Shown: positions 51,284 to 60,695, counted from the first letter of the stretch. The stretch: 64,000 bases of DNA from Bacillota bacterium (GCA_023228885.1 JALOAJ010000012.1:5184-69183), one strand, 5' to 3'. Numbers and translations are program-made. The notes: a model not told the origin generated them from the letters alone.

Positions 51284-52050
51284 ACAGAGAAATCAATGTT
51301 ATTGAACTTGCACTTTTGGCGTTAAAAAGGGTTTGGATAATTGTGGTGACCACATTTTTAATTGGGGGGATAGCTTTCACTTACAGCTATTATTATCTTT
51401 CACCCCAATACATTTCAAAAGGCATGATTTATGTTGATAATTCTACAATGCTAAGCCTTCAAACTGAGCTTGCGCTTACTAAGGACATTCAGTATGCAGA
51501 CATGGTTGCTTCGCAGCGTTTGGCTACAATTTATATTGAAATTTTAAAAAGCCAAACATTTTTAAAAATGGTAAGCGCTCAAAGCGGGACAAATTTAAAC
51601 CCGGATTTAATAGGTCAGATAATGAAAATAACAGAAAAAAATAATACGGAAATTTTAGAGATTGCTGTTACGCACACAAATCCACATGTGGCGTCTGTTA
51701 TTGCGGAAACAATCCTTGAAAGTTCAAAAACCGAAATTCCCAGAATTTTTAAAGGCGGTTCTGTTGAAATTATAGATAATGCAAATCTGCCTGTCAGACC
51801 ATCCGGACCCAACCATATAAAATATACTTTAATCGGAATTATAATGGGCATGATGTTAGGGTTTGTGTTGGTTATTGCAATAGACTTACTTGATAATCGT
51901 GTTAAAAACCAAGACGATTTAATTTCAAAATATAAGTATCCGATGCTCGGCTCCATTCCTTCGTTGAATAGTGTTAAAAAAGTTACCAAAAGCAAGGTTT
52001 ACGAGTCGGATGACAGCAATGTGAATGTTTTATCGCAGTCTGTGCGCTAA
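51280..52050 (+). CDS. CpsC/YwqC-type chain-length determinant (Wzz domain)
   Basis: 256 residues. Wzz-type N-terminal segment (INVIELALLALKRVWIIVVTT) with a membrane span at about 17-37, an external helical region with SQRLATIYIEILKSQTFL, the proline-containing NANLPVRPSGPN before a second span at 177-200, and a short cytosolic tail that should contact the kinase. It is the missing membrane activator of the BY-kinase at 44639, unusually separated from it by four surface or sugar genes and VanZ. Confidence 0.9.
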   Translation: MNREINVIELALLALKRVWIIVVTTFLIGGIAFTYSYYYLSPQYISKGMIYVDNSTMLSLQTELALTKDIQYADMVASQRLATIYIEILKSQTFLKMVSAQSGTNLNPDLIGQIMKITEKNNTEILEIAVTHTNPHVASVIAETILESSKTEIPRIFKGGSVEIIDNANLPVRPSGPNHIKYTLIGIIMGMMLGFVLVIAIDLLDNRVKNQDDLISKYKYPMLGSIPSLNSVKKVTKSKVYESDDSNVNVLSQSVR

Positions 52051-52061
52051 GTCTGTTTTCT

Positions 52062-52661
52062 TTAAAAGCTATATAGGTTTGATGTGCTGCTTTTCAACAT
52101 TTTTAAAATAACCGTTGCAAGCTCAAATGTCGACATATCAGAATCATCCTTAATCCATTCTTGCACAATGCCTATGAAGCCCGATATAAGAAAAGAGCTC
52201 ATTATGCTGTTGTATTTTTTATCGGCTGTTGTGGCTGTGTTCAAAAAGTTTGATAAAAGTTTTTGCGAAAATGTGTTTTTGATTTTCGACAAAAAGTGCA
52301 AATTCCCTTGTTCATTCAATAATACTTTAAATGTTTCGCGTTGTTCATCAATAAATTCAAGCGCTTTTATTATGATTGAAAGTTCTTCGTCAAAAAGATG
52401 TCTGCCGTTTTGGTGCGGCAGATTTTCCGAAAGACGCTCAAGCTCGTAAATAAGGTTTTCTTCTATGCTTTCAAGCAAGTGGTAAATGTCATTATAATGA
52501 ATATAAAATGTTCCCCTGTTTAAATCCACTTCTTTGGAAAGGTCACTTATTGTTATTTTGTTAATATCTTTTGTTTTTAAAAGCTTTATTAGAGCATCCT
52601 CAAACAGTTTTCTCGTTCTTTGAGTTCGTCGGTCTGTTTTAATTTCGTTCATCAAAAACAC
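52062..52661 (-). CDS. TetR-family transcriptional regulator
   Basis: 199 residues. N-terminal helix-turn-helix (TRKLFEDALIKLLKTKD, then ISDLSKEVDLNRGTFYIHY) and a C-terminal ligand domain of the TetR_C_7 type found beside Clostridial exporters. Divergent from the ABC exporter operon at 52869, which it probably represses. AAGGAGG lies upstream of the ATG. Confidence 0.9.
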   Translation of the reverse strand: MFLMNEIKTDRRTQRTRKLFEDALIKLLKTKDINKITISDLSKEVDLNRGTFYIHYNDIYHLLESIEENLIYELERLSENLPHQNGRHLFDEELSIIIKALEFIDEQRETFKVLLNEQGNLHFLSKIKNTFSQKLLSNFLNTATTADKKYNSIMSSFLISGFIGIVQEWIKDDSDMSTFELATVILKMLKSSTSNLYSF

Positions 52662-52679
52662 CTCCTTAAATTCAACCCC

Positions 52680-52708
52680 ATTATACTACATATTTTTATA
52701 TAAATCAA
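52680..52708 (-). promoter_or_regulatory. Sigma-A promoter of the TetR gene
   Basis: On the minus strand, TTGATT (52708-52703) and TATAAT (52685-52680), 17-nt spacer. Confidence 0.75.
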
Positions 52709-52765
52709 CAACTGTTTATAATTTAATGCTGGCAATAATTGAATAATATCATTACATTTGTTCAT

Positions 52766-52783
52766 TAATCAACAAATTGATTA
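52766..52783. promoter_or_regulatory. Candidate TetR operator
   Basis: TAATCAA, 4 nt, TTGATTA: a perfect 7-nt palindrome located between the two divergent promoters, 9 nt upstream of the exporter -35. Size and place fit a TetR-family operator. Confidence 0.5.
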
Positions 52784-52792
52784 GTAATGTTC

Positions 52793-52821
52793 TTGATATA
52801 AAAACGGTAATTTGATATAAT
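52793..52821 (+). promoter_or_regulatory. Sigma-A promoter of the exporter operon
   Basis: TTGATA at 52793-52798 and TATAAT at 52816-52821, 17-nt spacer, 47 nt before the first gene. Confidence 0.8.
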
Positions 52822-52868
52822 AATTACAGCGTAAAAAGTAAAATATAATAAGGTTTGGGCGGATATAT

Positions 52869-53573
52869 TTGGAAACAGCGATTAAATTATGCGGTGTGAT
52901 TAAAGAGTATAAAACAGGGGAAACGAAAATTACAGCGGTTGATGATGTTAGCTTTGAAATACCTGCTTCAAAATACACCATTATTTCGGGTGCAAGCGGG
53001 GCGGGTAAATCAACCGTGTTAAATATTCTTGGCGGCATGGATACCGCTACTTTCGGAGATGTTACTGTGCACGGCAATGAAATATCAAAATTTAATAAAA
53101 AAAGGCTTACCAAATATCGTCGTGAGCAAATAGGCTTTGTGTTTCAGTTTTACAATTTAATGCCAAACTTGAATGTGCTTGAAAATGTTGAGCTTGCAAG
53201 CTATATATGTCAAAAACCTCTTGACGCTGTTGAAATATTAAATATGGTTGGTTTGGGTGAGCGTCTTGGTAATTTTCCTTCGCAGCTTTCGGGTGGTGAG
53301 CAGCAGCGGGTTGCCATTGCAAGGGCTTTGGCGAAAAACCCCGACATTTTGCTTTGTGACGAGCCCACCGGGGCGCTTGACTACAAAACGGGAAAGTCAA
53401 TTTTGGCGCTGCTTTCCGACATTTGCAGACAAAGCAAAAAAACAGTGATTGTCGTTACTCATAACAGCGCGCTTGCGCCTTCGGCGGATATTTTAATACA
53501 TATGAAAAGCGGTAAAATAGAGAGCATGCACGAAAACAATAAGCCTGTTCATGTTTCTAAACTGGAGTGGTAA
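52869..53573 (+). CDS. ABC exporter ATP-binding protein (MacB/LolD type)
   Basis: 234 residues. Walker A GASGAGKST (41-49), Q-loop FVFQFYNLMPNLNVLENV, signature LSGGEQQRVAIARAL, Walker B ILLCDEPTGALD and an H-loop VVTHNSAL. NLMPNLNVLENVEL is typical of the LolD/MacB group working with FtsX-like permeases. TTG start. First gene of the TetR-controlled operon. Confidence 0.93.
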   Translation: METAIKLCGVIKEYKTGETKITAVDDVSFEIPASKYTIISGASGAGKSTVLNILGGMDTATFGDVTVHGNEISKFNKKRLTKYRREQIGFVFQFYNLMPNLNVLENVELASYICQKPLDAVEILNMVGLGERLGNFPSQLSGGEQQRVAIARALAKNPDILLCDEPTGALDYKTGKSILALLSDICRQSKKTVIVVTHNSALAPSADILIHMKSGKIESMHENNKPVHVSKLEW

Positions 53574-53577
53574 CAAG

Positions 53578-55893
53578 ATGCTTTGGGTAAACTTTAGGCG
53601 TGAGTTGATTTTCACCGCTACAAGGCTTGTTTCAGTTATTATAATTGCATCGGTTGCGGTTTTGATATTTGTATCCCTTTCAGGAGTTATATATATCGGC
53701 GAGAAAAACGCAAGTCAGTATTATGAGCAGCAGAACACCGCTGATTATTGGATTTCGGGCATTGGTTTAAATAGAGCGGATTGCCAAAAGTTGATGAAAA
53801 TTGACGGGATAACGCAGCTTCAGCCGCAAATAATCTTAGAGGCGAGCAAACGGCATGATGATGAGGTAGCCCTTGCCCTATACGGTGTGGCCGATGGTTT
53901 TAAAATTAACGCTCCTGTAATTGTTGAAGGCGAATATCCTAAGGATAATCGTGAAATGATGATTAGCTCTGCATTTGCCGAAAAACATGATTTAGCAATC
54001 GGCGACATTTACGAAATGGAAATCAACGACACGGGTGAAATACTAAAAAAACAAATTTGCGCCCTAATAAAAAGCCCCGAATGTCTTTACCATGTTAGCG
54101 CATCATCGCTTATACCTGATTTTAGCAAGTATGGGTTTGCTTATATGAAGGAAGATGCCGTTTCGGATATTTTAGGAAAGAATATCTATAACCAAATTTG
54201 CATAAAGACGGAAAAGGGCAAAGATGAGGCTGAAATTAAATCAGAAATAAGCGCTGCTTTGGGCAATAAGCTTATTAGCGTTATGGCGTTAAAGGATAAC
54301 ATCAGCGCATATCATCTTACCGAACAAACAAATGGCTTGCGAACAATTGCATCTGTGTTTCCTTTTATATTCTTTTTAGTTGCGGCGCTAATTATGTTTA
54401 GCACCATGAGCAGACTGATTGAAAATTCGAGGCAATCAATCGGCACGCTAAAAGCAATTGGATATTGCGACAAAACCATTTTGTTCTATTATACAACATA
54501 TGCGGCATTGATTGTGCCTATTGCTGTTACGCTTGGGATTGCGCCTTCCGGTTCGTTTATTATAAAACCAATTGCCGCCGCCTTGTTTTTTGATATGGAT
54601 TTACCCAAACTTGCGATTGAGGCGAACAAAATGGCATGGCTGATTGCGGCATTGTTGACAGCCGCTTTGTGTATCGGAACAGCCTTTAACATTACCAAAA
54701 AAGCGCTGAAAGAAAAACCGGTTGAATGCATGCGCCCCAAGCCGCCCAAAAAAGTAAAAGCTGTTATGCTTGAAAAATCGCCTTTTTTTTGGAATCGGCT
54801 GGACTTTTCGCAAAAATATATCATAAGAAATATATTTAGAAATAAAACAAGGGCGCTGATTTGTGTAATTGGCATTACCGGTTGCATGACCCTTATTCTT
54901 ACATCGTTTGCGGTGCGCGATTCGATAGATAATTATTTAAAAATGCTTGTTATAAACGAACATAGGTATGATTACCTTTTGAATTTTGAGCAAGATGTCG
55001 AAAATGCTCAAACCGACCGTATTCGGCTTATGGGAAATGTTGCTGACACGCAATATGAAATGACGACCGGCATAAAAATTTATTCCGCCGACAAATTAGA
55101 AACAACTCGGCTTGTTGTTACTGATGACATAGCAGAGTTAAAGTTACCTGAAACATATGCATCAGCCCCGTTTGTTTTGCCGCATTCGGGAATTGTTTTG
55201 GAAAAGGATATTGCAGACAAGTTAAAGCTTGCAAAAGGCAGTATTGCGCCGGTTAAGATTGCAGGCAAAAGCAGGCTTTATAAAATTGAAATTGCAGAAA
55301 TATCGCCCGACATTACCGGTGCGTATGCGGGCAAAAGCTATTGGCGCAGCTTGGGAAAGGAATTTATCCCCACAGCGGCGTATGTCAAAACAAATGATAT
55401 TGAAGTGTTTGGTGAGCAGATATCGGATTATGATTTTATATCGTCGTATAAAAAGCGGCACGAGGTTACCGATTCGATTACAAGCCAACTTTCATCCCTT
55501 TCCATAATAGTTTTTATATTGATTATATTTGGAGGAATACTTGCGCTGGTGGTTTTATATAACCTTGGAATAATGAGCTTTTATGAGCAGGTTCGAAGTC
55601 TTGCAACATTGCTGGTTTTAGGCTTTTATGATGATGAAACCGCAAAGCTTCTGCTTACCGAAAACATAGTTTTTACTGTGCTCGGCATTGTCGCAGGCAT
55701 TCCCCTTGGGGTTGGTTTAGCTAAGTTTGTGTTAGATTCAGTAGGCACAGTTCCAATGCATTTGTCGATTACCCCGGTTTCTTATTTTTTGTCCGTTGCA
55801 ATAACAATGTCGTTTGCGATTTTCGTAAATATTTTTTTAGGTAAAAAAATGAAAGAAATTGATATGCTCGGCGCATTAAAGAGCGTGGAATAG
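53578..55893 (+). CDS. FtsX/MacB-type ABC permease
   Basis: 771 residues from ATG 53578 (GGAGTGG upstream). One N-terminal span, a large extracytoplasmic domain, three spans at about 265-380, a second extracytoplasmic domain, and three or four spans at the C-terminus: two FtsX units in one chain. GTLKAIGYCDKTI and RSLATLLVLGFYDDE are characteristic FtsX segments. Extrudes a lipid-like or peptide substrate by a mechanotransmission mechanism with the adaptor encoded next. Confidence 0.9.
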   Translation: MLWVNFRRELIFTATRLVSVIIIASVAVLIFVSLSGVIYIGEKNASQYYEQQNTADYWISGIGLNRADCQKLMKIDGITQLQPQIILEASKRHDDEVALALYGVADGFKINAPVIVEGEYPKDNREMMISSAFAEKHDLAIGDIYEMEINDTGEILKKQICALIKSPECLYHVSASSLIPDFSKYGFAYMKEDAVSDILGKNIYNQICIKTEKGKDEAEIKSEISAALGNKLISVMALKDNISAYHLTEQTNGLRTIASVFPFIFFLVAALIMFSTMSRLIENSRQSIGTLKAIGYCDKTILFYYTTYAALIVPIAVTLGIAPSGSFIIKPIAAALFFDMDLPKLAIEANKMAWLIAALLTAALCIGTAFNITKKALKEKPVECMRPKPPKKVKAVMLEKSPFFWNRLDFSQKYIIRNIFRNKTRALICVIGITGCMTLILTSFAVRDSIDNYLKMLVINEHRYDYLLNFEQDVENAQTDRIRLMGNVADTQYEMTTGIKIYSADKLETTRLVVTDDIAELKLPETYASAPFVLPHSGIVLEKDIADKLKLAKGSIAPVKIAGKSRLYKIEIAEISPDITGAYAGKSYWRSLGKEFIPTAAYVKTNDIEVFGEQISDYDFISSYKKRHEVTDSITSQLSSLSIIVFILIIFGGILALVVLYNLGIMSFYEQVRSLATLLVLGFYDDETAKLLLTENIVFTVLGIVAGIPLGVGLAKFVLDSVGTVPMHLSITPVSYFLSVAITMSFAIFVNIFLGKKMKEIDMLGALKSVE

Positions 55894-55909
55894 AGGAGGA
55901 AGTCAAAAC

Positions 55910-57358
55910 TTGAAAATTTTTAAAAAACAAACCTTACTGTTGGTTTTTGTTGCGGTTATAACTGTTTTGTCTGGGTGTAATAAAGGGGCAAATAAAGTTG
56001 AAGTCCAAACACCTATTATCGGCACAATCGAAAAAACAATCGAAAGCACAGGTCTTATTATTTTTGACGATGATTATGTTATAACATCCGGGGTAAATGC
56101 AAAGGTTTTGTCGGCGGAGTTTAATGAAGGGCAAACGGTATTTGAAGGGCAGGTTTTATATACGCTCGAGAGCAAAGACATACAAAATCAAATTTCGCAA
56201 GCAAATATAAACCTTGAAAAGGCAAGCGAGGCGTACAGGCACAGCGTAAATGCGGTAAATGATTTAAGCGTTAGGGCTTTTGCAAGCGGGATGGTAACAA
56301 AAACATATTGCCATATCGGAGATTTTGTGAGCTCGGGCGGCAGGATTGCCGATATAGTTGACAGTAGCAGGTTAACCTTGCGTGTTCCGTTTAATGTCCG
56401 CAATGAAGAAGTTTTATACGAAGGATGCCCGGCACAAGTGATTATGGAGGCGGATGGCAGCGTAATTAACGGAAGGGTGACAAAGGTTTTTGGCTCATCG
56501 CAACCGTTAGAAGGCAGGCAATTCGGCGTTAATGCGGAAATAACGATTACTAACCCCGGGGCGTTAAAGCAGGGCGATACAGCTTTTGCAAAAATTGGTG
56601 AAATTACGTCTGTAACAAGCGGGTCGCTAAAAAACGGCACCGAGCAATATATATCCGCAACGCAAAGCGGGCAGGTTATGGAAATGCGAATAAGCGAGGG
56701 CAGCAATGTGCATGTTGGTGAAGTTATCGCGGTCATTAAAAATGATTCGTTGCAAAATGCCGCAAATACCGCCGCCATAAACATTAAGGATATACGAAAC
56801 CTTTTGTCGCAATTGACAGATAAGCTGTCGGACTACCAAATTACCGCCCAAATTGACGGCGTTATAATTGAAAAAAATGCAAAGGAATTTGATATTGCAA
56901 CAATTGGCGCGCCCCTTGCCGTTATTGCCGACAAAGAAAAACTGTGCGTAGAAGCGGAAATAGACGAAATGTATATAAACGATATTTTCCCGGGACAAAA
57001 AGCAACCTCGGCAATACAAGGCGCGCAAAATGGCGGGGAATATGCGGGAAGGGTAATAAGCATAAGCGATAGCGGCGTTGCGAAAAACGGCGTTACATAT
57101 TACAAGGTGAAAATATCCCTCGACAACAGCGATGGCTTGATGGAGGCGATGAATATGGACATTAAAATTATTGCATCGTCAAAAGAAAATGCCATGATTA
57201 TTCCGACAAGCGCTTTAAACGGAAATAAGGTGAGTGTTTTGGAAGGTAAAAAGGTTGTGGAAAAAGAAGTTGCAATCGGAGTCAAAAATAAAAAGCAGGT
57301 TGAGGTATTGAGCGGTTTAACGCTTGAAGATAAAATTTTGGAGGCTAACGGCAAATGA
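55910..57358 (+). CDS. HlyD/MacA-like efflux adaptor lipoprotein
   Basis: 482 residues. Lipobox LSGC with Cys23, a barrel-sandwich hybrid (lipoyl-like) domain near residues 55-130, a beta-barrel part, then what looks like a second lipoyl-like half near 240-330 (ISATQSGQVMEMRISEG and VIIEKNAKEFDIATIGAP) and a membrane-proximal domain ending at the C-terminus. TTG start behind GAGGAGG. A membrane-anchored adaptor without an outer membrane partner, as in Gram-positive MacA-like systems. Confidence 0.88.
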   Translation: MKIFKKQTLLLVFVAVITVLSGCNKGANKVEVQTPIIGTIEKTIESTGLIIFDDDYVITSGVNAKVLSAEFNEGQTVFEGQVLYTLESKDIQNQISQANINLEKASEAYRHSVNAVNDLSVRAFASGMVTKTYCHIGDFVSSGGRIADIVDSSRLTLRVPFNVRNEEVLYEGCPAQVIMEADGSVINGRVTKVFGSSQPLEGRQFGVNAEITITNPGALKQGDTAFAKIGEITSVTSGSLKNGTEQYISATQSGQVMEMRISEGSNVHVGEVIAVIKNDSLQNAANTAAINIKDIRNLLSQLTDKLSDYQITAQIDGVIIEKNAKEFDIATIGAPLAVIADKEKLCVEAEIDEMYINDIFPGQKATSAIQGAQNGGEYAGRVISISDSGVAKNGVTYYKVKISLDNSDGLMEAMNMDIKIIASSKENAMIIPTSALNGNKVSVLEGKKVVEKEVAIGVKNKKQVEVLSGLTLEDKILEANGK

Positions 57359-59568
57359 AAAGGGTTATATGCGCAATAATTTTAACGATTTTTTTCATCT
57401 CGCATAATGTTTTGGCAAATGAGGCGCAAAGCTTTGTTAAAAACCTTGAAATTATGCAGGGTGATGAGGCGGGCAACTTTAACGGCGATGGGCTTTTAAC
57501 AAGGGAACAGCTTGCAAAAATAACGGTGAAATTGATTGAGCCGGAGTTTATTCCAAGCAATAGCGTTTCACCTTTCTTTGATGTGCCGTATCAATCATGG
57601 GCGGCGGGGTATATAAAAAGGTCAAACGAATTGGGCCATTTTACCGGTTACCCGGACGGGTCGTTTTTGCCGCGTGAATTTGTAACTCCCGAACAAATGA
57701 GCAAAATTATGATGAGCCTTTTGGGTTATCAAAATGAAGGAGCGGCCTCCGATTGGGCGGCTGCGCAAATAAACGCTGCGCACAGCTTAGGTTTATTGGA
57801 GGGCGTGCATTATGAAATCGGCGCCCCCATTACAAGGATGAATGCCGCAATAATGATTAAAAATACATTGCTTTCACAAAAAAAGGATTCAAATACTAGG
57901 CTTGTATCTGAAATCGGTTACTCTTATTTTGAAAACGCAATAATTATAACAGATAAAAACATATCGGATGAGTATGTTTTGACAACTGTCGGCAGTTTTA
58001 AAAAAGGAAACCTTTTGCAAAGCGATATTTTTAAAAAAGGGAGCCTTATCATAGATAAAGATAATCGGGTTGCAGCGTTTATTCCGTTGCAACGCCGCTA
58101 CGACAGTTACATTGTAAAAACGATAATATCCGACACTATTATTGTGTTTGGCAAAGAGGGGGATATATCAATTAAATGCGATAATGACATTGTTTTTTAC
58201 GATGGTACGGCAGCTTTGGATTTTAAAAGTATATCCGCAACGCTTGAAATGGGAGATAAAATAACGGTATGCCGCAATAACAGCGATAAAATAGAATATA
58301 TCACGGTAGCGCGGGATGAAATGGAAGGTCCGTTCACCAATGCGGGAAAAAGCTTTATAAATGCTTTTGGAATTACCGACCAAACAATTATATATCGGGA
58401 TGGAAAAGTTGCTCAAATGAGCGAAATAATTGACCACGACATATGCTATTATATAAGGCAAACGGATACGGCATTGATTTATAGCGTAAAAATTACAGGA
58501 GTATATCAAGAGGCGCTTCCCGGCAAAGACAATCTGCAAGCGGTTATAATCTCGGGCAAGCAATATGAAGTGGGGAGTGTCGGCGCTTTTGATAAGCTAT
58601 CTTCCGGCGGCATTGAATATGGAACGCCTGTTAAAGCCCTGTTTGGTAAAGACGGAAAAATAGCAGATATTTTAACCTTTTCGCAAAACGATGGGGAAAC
58701 AGGATATTTAATTGATACATCCTTTAAAACATGGATAGACGGAAGCAAAGATACATTTACCGAATATTGCTCAACTATACTGTTGACAGACGGTACAATA
58801 AATGAATATTACACCGATAAAGACTATGAATACTACAAAGGAAAGACCGTTAGCATAAAATTTGAGGATAATAAGGCTGTAATTTCGCCGCAAGCTGCAA
58901 AAGTCAACATTGAAGGAACTTTTAACTGGGATAAAAAAAGTTTTGGAAGTTACACATTATCGGATGATATAAATATTATCGATGTTGCGTTTAATGATGA
59001 ATATACAAAAGCCAAGGGCGCAAAGGTTTTTCCGAAACGGCTAAACGGCGCTGTAATCAAGTCGAATGATATATTGTATGTCAGGCAAAAGGACAATCTT
59101 ATAACGGATATAATTTTGAAGGATTTTACAAACGATTTATACAGCTACGGAATGGTTTTAAAGGCGGAAAATAAATCGGGTTTTTTTGCCGTGCAGGGGG
59201 TATATGATTTGAATGTTTCGGGCGTATACACAAACTTTGCAACGGTAAATAAGCGGTTTCCCGTTTATACCGGGCAGCCTGTTAAAATTGATTTTGATAA
59301 TGGCGCTCCTTTTAGCCTTTCAAAGTTATTTTCGATAAACGAAAAGATTACAAAAATAGACGACTTGTATGTGCATACCGAAAATGCAAAGTATGCTTTA
59401 TCTGATGATTTTCTTATTTATAAAAGCGTATATAATTCATTAGGCGATGGAGAAAGCTTTGAAATTATACCAAAAAATAAGGTTGATTACGCCAAAAGCA
59501 TTGCGGCTTATTACGATAAACCGCAAGAGGAAGGAGGAAGGGTTCGCATTATTGTGGTTGCAGGTTAG
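57355..59568 (+). CDS. SLH-domain protein coupled to the exporter
   Basis: 737 residues. Signal peptide (RVICAIILTIFFISHNVLA), three SLH-like repeats at the N-terminal side (about 22-62, 72-125, 133-175; GHFTGYPDGSFLPREFVT is the clearest), then about 560 residues of beta-rich sequence that I do not recognise. Its ATG overlaps the adaptor stop (ATGA), so it is produced with the exporter and probably sits in the wall above it. It converges on cysK with a 4-bp overlap of gene ends. Confidence 0.8.
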   Translation: MKRVICAIILTIFFISHNVLANEAQSFVKNLEIMQGDEAGNFNGDGLLTREQLAKITVKLIEPEFIPSNSVSPFFDVPYQSWAAGYIKRSNELGHFTGYPDGSFLPREFVTPEQMSKIMMSLLGYQNEGAASDWAAAQINAAHSLGLLEGVHYEIGAPITRMNAAIMIKNTLLSQKKDSNTRLVSEIGYSYFENAIIITDKNISDEYVLTTVGSFKKGNLLQSDIFKKGSLIIDKDNRVAAFIPLQRRYDSYIVKTIISDTIIVFGKEGDISIKCDNDIVFYDGTAALDFKSISATLEMGDKITVCRNNSDKIEYITVARDEMEGPFTNAGKSFINAFGITDQTIIYRDGKVAQMSEIIDHDICYYIRQTDTALIYSVKITGVYQEALPGKDNLQAVIISGKQYEVGSVGAFDKLSSGGIEYGTPVKALFGKDGKIADILTFSQNDGETGYLIDTSFKTWIDGSKDTFTEYCSTILLTDGTINEYYTDKDYEYYKGKTVSIKFEDNKAVISPQAAKVNIEGTFNWDKKSFGSYTLSDDINIIDVAFNDEYTKAKGAKVFPKRLNGAVIKSNDILYVRQKDNLITDIILKDFTNDLYSYGMVLKAENKSGFFAVQGVYDLNVSGVYTNFATVNKRFPVYTGQPVKIDFDNGAPFSLSKLFSINEKITKIDDLYVHTENAKYALSDDFLIYKSVYNSLGDGESFEIIPKNKVDYAKSIAAYYDKPQEEGGRVRIIVVAG

Positions 59569-60506
59569 TTAAACATATCGGTTGAAAGATAATGCTCGCC
59601 TGTATCGGGGAACAAAACCACAATCGTTTTTTTGCAATTTTCAGGGCGTTTTGCAACACCAATTGCCGCCTGCAAGGCGGCTCCGGATGAAATTCCCACC
59701 AAAACCCCTTCGCTTTGCGCTATCTCCCTGCCAACTTTAAACGCATCTTCATTTTTAACGCATATTACTTCATCATAAATTGACGAATCAAGCACACTTG
59801 GTATAAAACCCGCACCTATTCCCTGAATTTTATGCGGACCGCCCTTGCCACCCGATAAAACGGGCGAATCGGTCGGTTCAACCGCAATAACTTTTATGTC
59901 GGGCTTTTTTGATTTTAAATAGCTGCCCACGCCGGTAATAGTTCCGCCGGTGCCCACGCCCGCAACAAAGATATCTATATTTCCATCCGTTTGATTCCAA
60001 ATTTCAGGACCGGTTGTTAATTTATGAACCTTGGGGTTTGCAGGGTTTTCAAACTGCTCCGGTATAAAACTGTTTGGAATTGACAAAGAGATTTCCTTCG
60101 CTTTGGCAATAGAACCCTTCATGCCTAAAGCCCCCGGAGTGAGCACGATTTCGGCGCCGTATGCTTTTAGCAAGTTTCTGCGTTCAACGCTCATTGTGTC
60201 AGGCATTACAAAAACTGCCCGATAACCTTTGGCAGCGGCAATTGCAGCCAAGCCTATGCCGGTGTTGCCGCTCGTAGGCTCTATAATGGTTGCACCCTTA
60301 CTTAGCAGTCCCTTTTTTTCCGCATCCTCAATCATTGCCTTTGCAATTCTATCTTTCACACTGCCTGCCGGGTTAAAATATTCAAGCTTGGCAATAATTT
60401 TAGCGGACAAATTATTATTGCGGGCGATGTTTGCAAGCTCCAACATGGGAGTATCCCCGATAAGCTCGATAAAGGTTTTGCTTAGTTTTTTCATAATAAG
60501 TGCCAT
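59565..60506 (-). CDS. cysK: Cysteine synthase A (O-acetylserine sulfhydrylase)
   Basis: 313 residues from ATG 60506 (309 from ATG 60494). NPAGSVKDRIA with the cofactor Lys51, EPTSGNTGIGLA, GVGTGGTITGVGSYLK and GISSGAALQAA are CysK hallmarks. Makes cysteine from O-acetylserine and sulfide. Both possible starts lie in the structured leader (copy B); the 5' ATG is only 3 nt behind GGAAAGG and the second is 15 nt behind, exactly as in the SGNH gene. Confidence 0.93.
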   Translation of the reverse strand: MALIMKKLSKTFIELIGDTPMLELANIARNNNLSAKIIAKLEYFNPAGSVKDRIAKAMIEDAEKKGLLSKGATIIEPTSGNTGIGLAAIAAAKGYRAVFVMPDTMSVERRNLLKAYGAEIVLTPGALGMKGSIAKAKEISLSIPNSFIPEQFENPANPKVHKLTTGPEIWNQTDGNIDIFVAGVGTGGTITGVGSYLKSKKPDIKVIAVEPTDSPVLSGGKGGPHKIQGIGAGFIPSVLDSSIYDEVICVKNEDAFKVGREIAQSEGVLVGISSGAALQAAIGVAKRPENCKKTIVVLFPDTGEHYLSTDMFN

Positions 60507-60641
60507 TAGCCTTTCCGGCTCACAAAATTAAATTAAAATTTGTGCCTATGCACTTATCGTGAGCCGGATAAGGCGTGTAAATGGCACTTTGCGCATGTGC
60601 GTTTCGCCAAAGGCGAAAATATCGCACGCGTAATAAATTCC
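60492..60641 (-). promoter_or_regulatory. 150-nt structured leader element, copy B
   Basis: Gap-free partner of the element at 4565-4714, read on the minus strand from 60641 to 60492. Here the stems are stronger: GTGCCATT pairs with AATGGCAC, GCCTT with AAGGC, and TCCGGCTCAC with GTGAGCCGGA, with a GTGC/GCAC hairpin inside. A 5' hairpin TTTCGCC/GGCGAAA closed by GTGCG/CGCAC forms a separate domain. The ribosome binding site GGAAAGG and the first cysK ATG are enclosed by the closing stem. Confidence 0.6.
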
Positions 60642-60647
60642 GCCGGA

Positions 60648-60695
60648 GGCAGGGTGGTTTGAAAAGACTGAAAGTTTTTTCAAACCACCACTGCC
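60648..60695. repeat. Long inverted repeat in the cysK leader
   Basis: A 13-bp perfect repeat (GGTGGTTTGAAAA at 60653-60665, TTTTCAAACCACC at 60677-60689) extended by GGCAG/CTGCC arms with one unpaired base. No T-run follows on the minus strand. Lies directly upstream of structured element copy B. Confidence 0.7.
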
